Assembly: GCF_003610235.1 (NCBI RefSeq)
Contig: NZ_RAPR01000002.1
Location: 1-64,000 of the forward strand
Length of the DNA stretch: 64,000 nt
Direction: 5' to 3'
Source of the DNA: Catellatospora citrea
GTDB lineage: Bacteria; Actinomycetota; Actinomycetes; Mycobacteriales; Micromonosporaceae
The translations under genes and the position numbers were made by a program. Shown in pieces: positions 33,599 to 42,402 of the stretch. Positions within the stretch are counted from its first letter, which is position 1; every line of letters begins with the position of its first letter. The notes under the pieces are model-generated. The model was given only the letters and a program-made list of their open reading frames with translations. It was not told the origin of the DNA and made no database searches.

Positions 33599-35356
33599 TC
33601 AGAAGCTGCTGAGCAGCTTCACGAAGGCTTCGTCGATCTTCGCCGGGTCCTGGGCGTCGAAGGCCTTGCCCGCGGCGGCAGCCGCGATCTTCTCCAGGGT
33701 CGGCAGGTCGGAGCCCTGGTCGAAGGCGATGCAGAACACCTTCACCGGCCGGTCCGGGTCGAGGGCGATGTCGCGCAGCAGCTTGGCCAGATCGTTGTCC
33801 TCCGGGTACTCGTTCTCCCCGTCGGTCAGCACCACCACCGCGTTGATCCGGGTGCGGTCGTAGTTCTCCAGCATGTGCCGGTGCGCCGCCCGGATGGTCG
33901 TGTACAGGGCGGTGCCGCCACCGGAGCGCATCGCGTCCAGCTTCGCGCCGAACTGCCGGTCGTCCAGCCGCGACAGCGGCAGCTGCGGGCGGTACGGCAG
34001 GGACGAGCCCGCCTGCTTGGCGGAGAACGCCCACAGCCCGACCCGGTCCTCGCTGTTGAGCAGTTTGATGCCGTTCTTCGCGGCGTCCATCGCGTATTCG
34101 AGCCGGGTGTGCGTGCCGACCTTGTTGGCCGTCATCGACCCCGACACGTCCACCGCCATCAGGATGTTGGCCTTCTTGCGCAGCGTCTCCCAGCCGGCCT
34201 TGATGCCCTGCACGACCTCGGGTGAGGGCGGCTCGAAGTAGGCGCCCGGGGACTTGGCGCCGCCGACCACCTGCACCAGCTGATCGGACGCGGTCTGCTC
34301 GTGGTCGCGGAACCCGATGGCGGCGAACTCCCGCTGCTGCGGGGCCTCCTGCAGGAACGCCAGGAAGTCCGCGGCCCCGGCCCGCTGCGCGTCGTTCGCC
34401 TGCGGCAGCACCACGTACGGGTGGTCGAGGTTGAAGGTGCCCTCCTTCGGATACAGCGCGACCAGCTGCTCGCGGGGTTTCCTGTTGTTGCTCAGCGCGC
34501 CGGTGTTGTAGAGGTAGACCAGCTCCTCCTGGGTGACGACGGCGCTGAGATCGGAGCCGGCGGCCTCCCCGTCGACCTTGGCGAGGTCGACGGCGGCCAG
34601 CGAGCGCAGCAGGTCGACCACGTCGTCGCTGTAGTGCGAGACGTTCGCCTCGATCTGGCGGACGAACCTGGTCACCTTCGGGTCGCGCACGTCGGCGGCG
34701 GTGAGGTCGCTGGAGGTGCCGGTGGCCGCGTAGTACGTCGCGATGGTCGCGGCCAGGCCCGAGGTGGACAGGTTCGGGTTGTCCTTGCCGAAGGTGAACC
34801 GCTTCCACTCGGGCTTGCCGAACTCGGCCCAGCCCTTCTCGCCGGACATGCCGAGGATGTCGCCCCAGCCCAGCGCGCCCTGCTGCTGCAGGAACCGGGC
34901 CTTGGTGGCGGGCATGGCGATGACCAGCGGGCTGTTGGCGATCGACGCGTACTCGCCGGGGGTCTGCTCCGGGTGTCCGGCGGCCTTGTCGAGCAGCCGC
35001 AGCTGCCCGGTCCACAGCGTCGAGGTCGGCAGCCACACCTGCGGCCGGGGGCTGCCGGTGCCGGACAGCGCGGCCCAGTCACCGGCGAGCGCCTCCATGG
35101 CCTGCCCGGAGGTGAGGCCGGTTACGGTGACGTCGGCGCACCGCCCGCCGAAGCGCCGCCTGCTGTCGTTGTACCGCTCGGCCAGCTCCTTGACGAGGTC
35201 GCTCTTCTCGGTGGAGGAGACGACGTCGAGTGCGACGCAGTCACCGCGGTCGCCGGCGACGGCCGACACGTACACGTAGGAGCCCGCGATCAGGGCGAAG
35301 CCGACGGTCGCGGCGAAGGCGACCGGCAGCCACCTCTGGGTCCGGCGCGAAGCCAT
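33599..35356 (-). CDS. membrane-anchored substrate-binding-like protein with C-terminal VWA domain
   Basis: The 585-residue protein has one N-terminal transmembrane anchor (about 10-33). A periplasmic-binding-protein-like region (about 40-380) follows, with VWLPTSTLWTGQLRLLD and SPLVIAMPATKARFL, as in extracellular solute-binding family 1. The C-terminal von Willebrand A domain starts at 403 with an intact MIDAS, DVSGSM, plus the conserved T in GGGTALYTTI and D in VVVLTDGEN. It probably works outside the membrane in metal-dependent protein binding. It follows the Ser/Thr kinase gene by 26 bp on the same strand, and the pair likely forms one operon. No ABC transporter is adjacent. Confidence 0.87.
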   Translation of the reverse strand: MASRRTQRWLPVAFAATVGFALIAGSYVYVSAVAGDRGDCVALDVVSSTEKSDLVKELAERYNDSRRRFGGRCADVTVTGLTSGQAMEALAGDWAALSGTGSPRPQVWLPTSTLWTGQLRLLDKAAGHPEQTPGEYASIANSPLVIAMPATKARFLQQQGALGWGDILGMSGEKGWAEFGKPEWKRFTFGKDNPNLSTSGLAATIATYYAATGTSSDLTAADVRDPKVTRFVRQIEANVSHYSDDVVDLLRSLAAVDLAKVDGEAAGSDLSAVVTQEELVYLYNTGALSNNRKPREQLVALYPKEGTFNLDHPYVVLPQANDAQRAGAADFLAFLQEAPQQREFAAIGFRDHEQTASDQLVQVVGGAKSPGAYFEPPSPEVVQGIKAGWETLRKKANILMAVDVSGSMTANKVGTHTRLEYAMDAAKNGIKLLNSEDRVGLWAFSAKQAGSSLPYRPQLPLSRLDDRQFGAKLDAMRSGGGTALYTTIRAAHRHMLENYDRTRINAVVVLTDGENEYPEDNDLAKLLRDIALDPDRPVKVFCIAFDQGSDLPTLEKIAAAAAGKAFDAQDPAKIDEAFVKLLSSF

Positions 35357-35382
35357 GGCACTCCTTCTGTGAAGCGGTCGGT

Positions 35383-36822
35383 TCAGCGCTCGGCCGGGTC
35401 GGGTGCGCCGTCGTCGAGCGCGACGGCGGTGAACAGGCGCACCAGGTACACCACGACGAGCACACCGCCGCCGACAACCACGCCGGTGCCGGTCTGCGCG
35501 GAGGGGACGTAACCGGCCGCGAAGCCGCCCGCGCCCAGGACGAGCGCGGTGGCGATGCCGAGCGGGTCGCCGACCTGCCGCAGCAGCCGCCGCGACCGGG
35601 ACGCCCGGCTCACTGAGCCCGCCGGTCGAAGGGACGGCTCGGGCAGGATCTGGCCGTGCCCGCCTACAGGTCGGGGTGTGGTCGCCGCGGGCTGCGGTGC
35701 GGTCCTGGCGGCCGGGGGCTGCGGCACCGTCGGGGCCTGCGGCGGTAGCGCGCTCGGATCGGTCGGCAGTCGGGGAGCGGTGGCGGTCGGCACGGCTGGT
35801 GCCGCTGCGAGGGTGACGGCGGGCGCGGTGACGGTCGGCGGGGACGGCTGCGCCGCCGTCGCGGTGAGCGTCGCCGGGGCGGTCGCCCTCGGCGCGGGCG
35901 CGGCGGGGGAGTCGCCCGGCTGGAGCAGGGCCGTTGCCGCGTCGCTGCCCTCCTGGAGCGCCTCGACCAGCGGCACCGGCGCGGCCGGGGCGGCCTCGTG
36001 GCCGAGCAGGCGCATGAGGAGCTGCTGCGCGGTCGGCCGGGCGTGCTGGTCCTTGGCCAGGCACGCGACGACCAGCTCACGCAGCGTTCCGGATAGGTTG
36101 TCCAGATCGGGCGGCTCCGACAGCACACGCGCCATCACGGTGGCCATCGAGTCGTGCCCGAACGGGCCGCGCCCGGACGAGGCGAACCCGATGGTCGCGG
36201 CCCACCCGAAGATGTCGCATGCCGGACCGACGTCCACATTGTGGAAGCGTTCCGGGGACATGTACGGCACGGTGCCCATGACGTGCCCGGACATGGTCTC
36301 CGCGCCGAGCGCGCGGGCGATGCCGAAGTCGATGACGCGCGGCCCGTCGCCGCCGAGGATGACGTTGTCGGGTTTGAAGTCGCAGTGCACGATGCCGGCC
36401 TGGTGGATCGCGGCGAGCGCGGTGGCGGTGCCGACGGCGAGCCGGTAGAGCGCGTTGTCGGCGAGCGGCCCGAGGTCACGGACCTGCTTGTGCAGCGTCG
36501 GCCCGGCGATGTACTCGCTGACGACGTACGGCAGCTCGGTGTCGATCTCGGCGAAGAGGATCTGCGCGGTGCAGAACGGCGTGACCCGGCGGGCGGCGGC
36601 GATCTCCTTGGCAAACTGCGCCTTGGCCTTCGGGTTGTGCTGCAGGTCGACGTTGATCGTCTTGACCGCGACGCGGCGGTCGCTGGCGTCGACGCCGAGG
36701 TAGACGACTCCCTGGCCGCCCTTGCCGAGCCGTCCGAGCAGCCGGTACGGGCCCAGCGAGCGCGGATCGTGGCTGGTCAGCGGAGCCGCGTCGGGAACGG
36801 GGTCGTGCGCCGTGTCGGCCAT
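35383..36822 (-). CDS. transmembrane Ser/Thr protein kinase
   Basis: The 479-residue kinase has the glycine loop LGKGGQGVV (32-40), K54 in VAVKTI, catalytic HCDFKPDN with D148, VIDFGIAR (D165), and the activation/P+1 segment GTVPYMSPERF. The arginine of the HRD motif is replaced by C, so it is a non-RD kinase. A Pro/Ala/Thr-rich linker covers about 300-400, and two membrane segments lie near the C-terminus (about 415-465). There is no extracellular PASTA domain. ATG 36822 follows GGAGGG. Its operon partner is the VWA/solute-binding protein, a plausible extracellular sensor for the kinase. Confidence 0.92.
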   Translation of the reverse strand: MADTAHDPVPDAAPLTSHDPRSLGPYRLLGRLGKGGQGVVYLGVDASDRRVAVKTINVDLQHNPKAKAQFAKEIAAARRVTPFCTAQILFAEIDTELPYVVSEYIAGPTLHKQVRDLGPLADNALYRLAVGTATALAAIHQAGIVHCDFKPDNVILGGDGPRVIDFGIARALGAETMSGHVMGTVPYMSPERFHNVDVGPACDIFGWAATIGFASSGRGPFGHDSMATVMARVLSEPPDLDNLSGTLRELVVACLAKDQHARPTAQQLLMRLLGHEAAPAAPVPLVEALQEGSDAATALLQPGDSPAAPAPRATAPATLTATAAQPSPPTVTAPAVTLAAAPAVPTATAPRLPTDPSALPPQAPTVPQPPAARTAPQPAATTPRPVGGHGQILPEPSLRPAGSVSRASRSRRLLRQVGDPLGIATALVLGAGGFAAGYVPSAQTGTGVVVGGGVLVVVYLVRLFTAVALDDGAPDPAER

Positions 36823-37059
36823 CTGCCCTCCGGAATCCCGATGATCCATCAACGAGCCGCAAGGATAGCGCCGCCGGTCCACCGGGGTGAGCCGGAGGTG
36901 AGTCCTCCTCACGGGGTGGACGGGCACTCCGAATAGGAAACCAATCTTGCCTATCGACGGATTGTCAGTTAAGAATGTTTACGAACGGTTTCACCAGGTG
37001 GTCCTGGAGGGGCAGAACCCGTTCCTCGCCCCGCTATGCACGAAACCGGAGGACCCGTC

Positions 37060-38376
37060 GTGTCCAGAACACTGCGCACCACCGCCAGGTGGTGGCTCGC
37101 CGCACTCGCCGCCCTGCTCACCGCGATCACCGCGACGGTGGTCACGGGCGCGGGCACCGCACAGGCCGCGCCCGCGTTCAAGGTGCTCGCCTTCTACAAC
37201 GGCACCTGGGACGCCGCGCACATCGACTTCGACAAGGAGGCGCTGGTCTGGTTCCCGCAGGCCGCCGCGCAGAACAACTTCACCTGGGAGGCGACCACCG
37301 ACTGGACCCGGCTCAACACCGGCAACCTCGCCCAGTACAAGGTGATCATGTTCCTGGACGACGCGCCGCCGTCCGGGCAGCGGGCCGCTTTCCAGCAGTA
37401 CATGCAGAACGGGGGCGCGTGGATGGGCTTCCACGTGACCGCCTTCAACACCGACCCGAACACCTGGAGCTGGTACTACAACACCTTCCTCGGCACCGGC
37501 GCGTTCGTGTCCAACACCTGGGGGCCGACCAGCGTCACCATGCGCACCGAACGCGCCCACCCGTCCACCACGCGGCTGCCCGCGACCTGGACCTCGGCGG
37601 TCAGCGAGTGGTACTCGTGGCGCAACGACCTGCGCACCAACCCGAACATCGACATCCTGGCCTCGATCGACCCCGCCAGCTACCCGGTCGGCACCGACCC
37701 GAACCAGACCTGGTACAGCGGCTACCACCCGCTCATCTGGACCAACCGCAACTACAAGATGCTGTACGCGAACTTCGGGCACAACGCGATGAACTACAAC
37801 ACCAACACCCGGCTGTCCTCGACGTTCGCCAGTGAGGTGCAGAACCGCTGGCTCATCGACGGCCTGCTGTGGCTGGGCGGGGTGACCACCGGCCCCAGCC
37901 CGTCGGCCTCCCCGGCGCCGTCGGCGTCGTCCGGGCCGATCTCGCCGACCGCCTGGTACAGCGTGGTCAACCGCAACAGCGGCAAGTGCGTCGACGCCCG
38001 CGCCGCGGCGTCGGCCAACGGCACCGCGATCCAGCAGTACACCTGCAACAACACCACCGCGCAGCAGTTCCGCTTCACGCCCACCAGCGGCGGCTACACC
38101 CACGTCGACATCAGGCTCAACAGCGCTCGGTCGCTCGACGTGACCAACGTGTCCACGGCCGACAACGCGCCGATCCAGCTGTGGACCTACAGCGGTGGCA
38201 ACAACCAGCAGTGGCAGCCCGTCGCCGAGGGCGGCGGCTACTACCACCTCGTCAACCGCAACAGCGGCAAGTGCCTGGACGTGCCGGCCGCGTCCATGGC
38301 CGACAGCGTCCAGCTGGTGCAGTACGCCTGCAACGGCACCGGGGCGCAGTCGTTCCGGCTGGTGCAGCAGCCGTAA
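37060..38376 (+). CDS. secreted ThuA-like domain protein with ricin-type lectin domain
   Basis: The 438-residue protein has a signal peptide (about 1-36, cut after AQAA). A ThuA-like class-I glutamine-amidotransferase-fold domain covers about 38-275 (FKVLAFYNGTWDAAHIDF, YKVIMFLDDAPPSGQ, GAWMGFHVTAF). A Pro/Ser linker precedes a beta-trefoil ricin B lectin domain (about 305-438) with NRNSGKCVDARAA and NRNSGKCLDVPAA and QxW-type motifs. The lectin should bind plant polysaccharide; the ThuA part is of uncertain activity. I chose GTG 37060 because GGAGG lies 7 bases upstream, rather than ATG 37036, which has no site. The upstream 100 bp is unusually AT-rich for this window and probably holds the promoter. 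Confidence 0.9.
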   Translation: MSRTLRTTARWWLAALAALLTAITATVVTGAGTAQAAPAFKVLAFYNGTWDAAHIDFDKEALVWFPQAAAQNNFTWEATTDWTRLNTGNLAQYKVIMFLDDAPPSGQRAAFQQYMQNGGAWMGFHVTAFNTDPNTWSWYYNTFLGTGAFVSNTWGPTSVTMRTERAHPSTTRLPATWTSAVSEWYSWRNDLRTNPNIDILASIDPASYPVGTDPNQTWYSGYHPLIWTNRNYKMLYANFGHNAMNYNTNTRLSSTFASEVQNRWLIDGLLWLGGVTTGPSPSASPAPSASSGPISPTAWYSVVNRNSGKCVDARAAASANGTAIQQYTCNNTTAQQFRFTPTSGGYTHVDIRLNSARSLDVTNVSTADNAPIQLWTYSGGNNQQWQPVAEGGGYYHLVNRNSGKCLDVPAASMADSVQLVQYACNGTGAQSFRLVQQP

Positions 38377-38390
38377 TCGCAGGGGAGGGC

Positions 38391-38423
38391 GAGCGGGCCG
38401 GTGCCGAGTGCACCGGCCCGCTC
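38391..38423 (+). terminator. hairpin terminator after the ThuA-ricin gene
   Basis: GAGCGGGCCGGTGC (38391-38404) and its exact complement (38410-38423) form a 14-bp stem with a 5-base loop, 15 bp past the stop. Confidence 0.75.
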
Positions 38424-38546
38424 CGTCGTTACCGGCCGGTCCGGCACCCCGCCGCGGCACGCATGCGACCGCCATTAGAGTGAGCCACCGCACCTGGATC
38501 GACCGCAGCGCATGCCCCCTCCCTGCGTTCAAAGGACTTCCAGCTC

Positions 38547-40415
38547 ATGGCCCGTAAGGTGAGCCTCCGCGCCCGGCTGCGCTACTGGTTCGACAACACC
38601 ATGTCGCGCGGCACCACCGGGCTCATCGGCTGGCTCGCCGTCGCCTCGTTCGGGCTCGTGCTCGTCGTCACCGTGGCCATCGAGATCGCCGACCCGGAGA
38701 AGTCCGGCGCGGACCCGCTGCGCCTGCTGTGGCGGACGTTCGTGACCACCTTCAGCCTGTCCGCCCCGACCGACGAGGGATGGGCGGTGATGCCGTTCTG
38801 GTTCGTGCTGGCGCTGGGCGGCATCTTCGTCGCCAGCGCCCTGATCGGCCTGCTCACCAGCGGCATCAACCGCCGCCTGGAGCAGCTGCGCAAGGGCCGC
38901 TCCGCGGTGCTCGAACGCGACCACACCGTGGTCCTCGGCTGGTCCGACCAGATCTACACGGTGATCACCGAGATGGTGGAGGCCAACGCGAGCCGCCGCC
39001 GCGCCGCCGTGGTGGTGCTCGCCGAGCAGGACAAGGTCACCATGGAGGACCGGGTGCAGCACCGGATCGGCGCCACCGGCCGCACCCGGCTGATCTTCCG
39101 CACCGGCAGCCCGCTGGACCTCAAGGACCTGGAGATGGTCAACCTCAACGAGGCCCGGTCGATCATCGTGCTGGCCCCGGACGGCGCCACCGCCGAGGAC
39201 GCCGACGCGTACGTGCTCAAGACGCTGCTGGCGATCAACAAGGGCCCGGCGTTCCGGGGCCGCCCGCACCACGTCGTCGCGGCCGTGCGCGACAGCCGCA
39301 ACCGGGCCGTGGCCAAGCTGGCCGGCGGCGACGCGATCGTGCTGGACGGCGACGACATCGGCGCGCGGCTCATCGTGCAGACCGCGCGGCAGTCCAAACT
39401 GTCGGTGGTCTACCACGACCTGTTCGACTTCGGCGGCGACGAGATCTACATGACCGTCGAGCCGACCCTGGTCGGGCGGCCGTTCGCCCAGGCGCTGCTG
39501 GCGTACAAGCAGTGCTGCCCGCTGGGCCTGCTGCTGGCCGACGGCAAGACCGTGCTCAACCCGCCGCCCGGCACGGTGATCAGCCCCGGCGACCGGATCG
39601 TGCTGCTGGCCCGCGACGACTCGATGATCACCCTGGCGACCGCGCCGTTCACCGTCGACGACACCGCGATCGTGCACGGGGTGCGCGGCCCCGCCGCCCC
39701 GGAGAGCACCCTGATCCTGGGCTGGAACCGCCGCGCCGCCCGGATCGTCGAGCAGCTCGACGTGTACGTCGCAGCAGGTTCGACGGTCGACGTGGTCACC
39801 GACCGGGCCGACGCCAACCCCGCGGTGGCGCGGCTCGCGCCCCGGCTGCGCCAGCTGGTGATCCGCTCCAAGGCCGGTGACACCCGCGACCGAGGCGTGC
39901 TGGAGACGCTGGACGTGGCGTCGTACCACAACGTGATCGTGCTGTCCGACGACGACCTCGACGCGCTGACCGCCGACTCGCGGGTGCTGGTGACGCTGCT
40001 GCACCTGCGCGACATCCTGGCCGGGCGCGGCCCGGGGTCGATCGTCAGCGAGATGCGCGACGACCGCGACCGCGCCCTGGCCCAGCTCACCAAGGCCGAC
40101 GACTTCGTGGTCAGCGAGCAGCTGGTGAGCCTGCTGATGACGCAGATCTCGGAGAACCGCCACCTGGAGTCGGTGTTCGCGGACCTGTTCGACGCCGACG
40201 GCGCGGAGATCTACATCCGCCCGGCGAGCTACTACCTGCGCGCCGGAGCGACGATCACCTTCGCGACGGTCGTGGCGTCGGCCGCCCGGCGCGGCGAGGT
40301 CGCCATCGGCTACCGGGTCAGCGAGAGCGGCGACGGCCACGGGGTGGTCCTCAACCCCGACAAGGAGCAGGTCATGCCGGCCATCGACCGGGTCATCGTC
40401 CTGTCGAGCAGCTGA
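38547..40415 (+). CDS. CASTOR/POLLUX-like ion channel with TrkA-type NAD-binding domains
   Basis: The 622-residue protein has two membrane helices (about 25-47 and 80-104). Between them lies a pore-like loop (LLWRTFVTTFSLSAPTDEGW) instead of a TVGYG filter. Two RCK-like modules follow: HTVVLGWSDQIYTVITEM (about 122-350) and LILGWNRRAARIVEQLDV (about 385-610). This is the architecture of the plant CASTOR/POLLUX/SYM8 cation-channel family and its bacterial homologues. It likely forms a tetrameric, ligand-gated channel in the cytoplasmic membrane. Ion and ligand are unknown. The gene is single, with the start supported by family alignment at MARKVSLRARLRY. Confidence 0.9.
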   Translation: MARKVSLRARLRYWFDNTMSRGTTGLIGWLAVASFGLVLVVTVAIEIADPEKSGADPLRLLWRTFVTTFSLSAPTDEGWAVMPFWFVLALGGIFVASALIGLLTSGINRRLEQLRKGRSAVLERDHTVVLGWSDQIYTVITEMVEANASRRRAAVVVLAEQDKVTMEDRVQHRIGATGRTRLIFRTGSPLDLKDLEMVNLNEARSIIVLAPDGATAEDADAYVLKTLLAINKGPAFRGRPHHVVAAVRDSRNRAVAKLAGGDAIVLDGDDIGARLIVQTARQSKLSVVYHDLFDFGGDEIYMTVEPTLVGRPFAQALLAYKQCCPLGLLLADGKTVLNPPPGTVISPGDRIVLLARDDSMITLATAPFTVDDTAIVHGVRGPAAPESTLILGWNRRAARIVEQLDVYVAAGSTVDVVTDRADANPAVARLAPRLRQLVIRSKAGDTRDRGVLETLDVASYHNVIVLSDDDLDALTADSRVLVTLLHLRDILAGRGPGSIVSEMRDDRDRALAQLTKADDFVVSEQLVSLLMTQISENRHLESVFADLFDADGAEIYIRPASYYLRAGATITFATVVASAARRGEVAIGYRVSESGDGHGVVLNPDKEQVMPAIDRVIVLSSS

Positions 40416-40476
40416 CCGGCGGTGGATCTGTCCGCCATCGAGCCGGACGCGATCTGCTCGGACGGTGGTAACGCCT

Positions 40477-40506
40477 TTGCGCGAACAAGATCACGGGTTC
40501 TAGGGT
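40477..40506 (+). promoter_or_regulatory. promoter with -35 TTGCGC and -10 TAGGGT
   Basis: TTGCGC (40477-40482), an 18-bp spacer and TAGGGT (40501-40506) precede GTG 40513 by 6 bases. There is no ribosome-binding site, so the transcript of the MFS gene is probably leaderless. Confidence 0.5.
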
Positions 40507-40512
40507 GCGTGG

Positions 40513-41706
40513 GTGCGTGACATCCCCCGGGTCGTGTGGATCCTCGCCGTCGGCCGATTCGTCAACGCTGCCGGGTCCTTCGTCTTCACCTTCCTGTTCC
40601 TGTATCTCACCGGACCGCGGCAGCTGCCGCTGGAACAGGCCGGCCTGATCAGCGGAGCGCTCGGCGTCGGCCTGCTGGCCGGCAACTTCACCGGCGGCTG
40701 GTTCGGTGACCGGTACGGCCACCGCCGGGTCATGCTGCTCGCCTCCACCGTCGCCGGCCTGGTCACCCTGCTCATACCGTGGACGCCGGTGGCGCTGCTG
40801 GCCGTGTCGACCGCGCTGCTCGGCTACAGCGGCGCGACCGCGGGCACCTCGCAGGGCGCGCTGACCGCGCTGGCCGTGCCCGCCGGCGACCGGCGGCGGG
40901 CCGTCGCGATCAGCCGGGCCGCGTTCAACGCGGGTTGCGTCATCGGACCGCCGGTCGGCGCGCTGCTCGCCGTGGAACACTTCACCGCCCTGTTCGTCAT
41001 CGACGGCCTGGTCATCCTGGCCGTCCGGGCGGTCACCGCGGCGCTGCTGCGGGCCGAGCCCGAGCGGCAGGCCACGCCCGCCGCAGGCCGTCCCGCCGGG
41101 CTGTGGCGCAGTGTGTTCGCCGACCGCGGGCTGCTCATGCTGCTGCCCGCGATCGTCGTGGTCGACGTCGTCTACCGCCAGCTGTACTCGACGCTGCCGG
41201 TCTACCTACGCGACAACGGCCGGCAGCTGACCGTGTACGCGACGGTGCTCGCCGTCGGCTCCGGGCTCATCCTGCTGCTGGAGATCCCGGTGACCATGCT
41301 GCTGCGGCGGCTGCCCGCGACCGGCATCGTCGCGGTGGGATACGCCCTGGTCGGTGTCGGTATGGCGCTGTTCGGCCTCGGCTCCACCGCGGCCGTGGTG
41401 ATCGCCGCGATGGTGGTGCTGACCGCCGGCGAGATCCTCTACAAGACCACCGCGACCGCGCACGTGCTCGACCGCGCCCCGGCCGAGCTCACCGGCCAGT
41501 ACCAGGGCCTCTACAGCGGTGCGGCGACCAGCGGCACCATGCTGGCGGCTCCGCTGGGCGCGCTGCTGTACGGGGTCGCTCCGGGCGCGCTGTGGCCGGT
41601 GTGCGCGGCGCTCGCCGTCGGCGCGGGGCTGCTCGCCTGGCGATCGGGCCGCGCCGGAGCCCCGGCGGAGACCACCGCCCCGGAACCTGCGGCCGCCTCC
41701 GCCTGA
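40513..41706 (+). CDS. MFS transporter
   Basis: The 397-residue protein has 12 predicted membrane helices in two halves. It has the major-facilitator signature between helices 2 and 3, GGWFGDRYGHRRVML, and a related loop in the second half. A short Pro/Ala-rich tail ends the protein. Family and size fit small-molecule or drug efflux, but no substrate can be assigned. The DUF998 gene starts 16 bp after the stop, so the two are probably co-transcribed. Confidence 0.9.
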   Translation: MRDIPRVVWILAVGRFVNAAGSFVFTFLFLYLTGPRQLPLEQAGLISGALGVGLLAGNFTGGWFGDRYGHRRVMLLASTVAGLVTLLIPWTPVALLAVSTALLGYSGATAGTSQGALTALAVPAGDRRRAVAISRAAFNAGCVIGPPVGALLAVEHFTALFVIDGLVILAVRAVTAALLRAEPERQATPAAGRPAGLWRSVFADRGLLMLLPAIVVVDVVYRQLYSTLPVYLRDNGRQLTVYATVLAVGSGLILLLEIPVTMLLRRLPATGIVAVGYALVGVGMALFGLGSTAAVVIAAMVVLTAGEILYKTTATAHVLDRAPAELTGQYQGLYSGAATSGTMLAAPLGALLYGVAPGALWPVCAALAVGAGLLAWRSGRAGAPAETTAPEPAAASA

Positions 41707-41721
41707 CGCGGCGGATACGGG

Positions 41722-42393
41722 ATGATCGAGCTCATGCCGCCCACCGCACTGGCCCGCACGTTCGCCGCCGCCGGATCGGTCGCCGTCCTCACCGGTGTGC
41801 TGGCCGTGTCCGCGCTGCACGTGCTGCCGCCGACGGCGTCGATCAGCCCGGTCCGCCGGACCATCAGCGAGTACGCGTACTCCGAGACCGGCTGGGTGTT
41901 CAACCTCGGGGTGCTGGTCCTCGCCGCCGGTTCACTGGCCGTGTGCGTGGCGCTGGCGTACGCCAAGCTGATCCGGCCCGCCTCGGTCGCCTCGCTGGGG
42001 CTGCTGCTGTGGTCGGCGGGCCTGGCCGCGGTCGTGTACTTCCCGAAGCACGACTGGTCGGTCGGTCCGTCGACGCACGGCACCATCCACCGGATGGCGA
42101 GCCTGGTGGCGTTCCTCAGCCTGCCCCTGGGCGCGCTGCTGGTCACCGTCATGTGGCGGCGGGAGCGGCGCTGGCGGGGCAGCGTCTGGCTGACCGCGAT
42201 CCCCGCGCTGGCCGCCCTCGCCTTCTTCAGCGTCATCATCGGCGCCTACCTGCTCACGCCGTACACCGGGCGGCCGTGGTGGGATGTGATCCCGCTCGGC
42301 TTCGTGGAACGCGGCATGGCCACCTTCGAGGTGCTCACGATGCTGGCGCTGGGCCGCTGGGCGTGGCGCGCCTCGTCCACGCCCCGCCGGTGA
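41722..42393 (+). CDS. DUF998 family membrane protein
   Basis: The 223-residue protein has six predicted membrane helices and the DUF998 features RRTISEYAYSETGWVFNLG and HGTIHRMASLVAFLSLPLGALL, with KHDW in the loop after helix 3. The family is uncharacterised. It probably shares the transcript of the upstream MFS gene and is convergent with the flippase-like gene, 9 bp away. ATG 41734 is an alternative start. Confidence 0.88.
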   Translation: MIELMPPTALARTFAAAGSVAVLTGVLAVSALHVLPPTASISPVRRTISEYAYSETGWVFNLGVLVLAAGSLAVCVALAYAKLIRPASVASLGLLLWSAGLAAVVYFPKHDWSVGPSTHGTIHRMASLVAFLSLPLGALLVTVMWRRERRWRGSVWLTAIPALAALAFFSVIIGAYLLTPYTGRPWWDVIPLGFVERGMATFEVLTMLALGRWAWRASSTPRR

Positions 42394-42402
42394 CGGGCTG
42401 CG

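Noticed and set aside
36930..37000. AT-rich stretch before the ThuA-ricin gene as a CAZyme operator
   Set aside because: Partial half-sites (GTTAAGAA, TTTACGAAC) do not form a convincing palindrome; only a promoter location is plausible.
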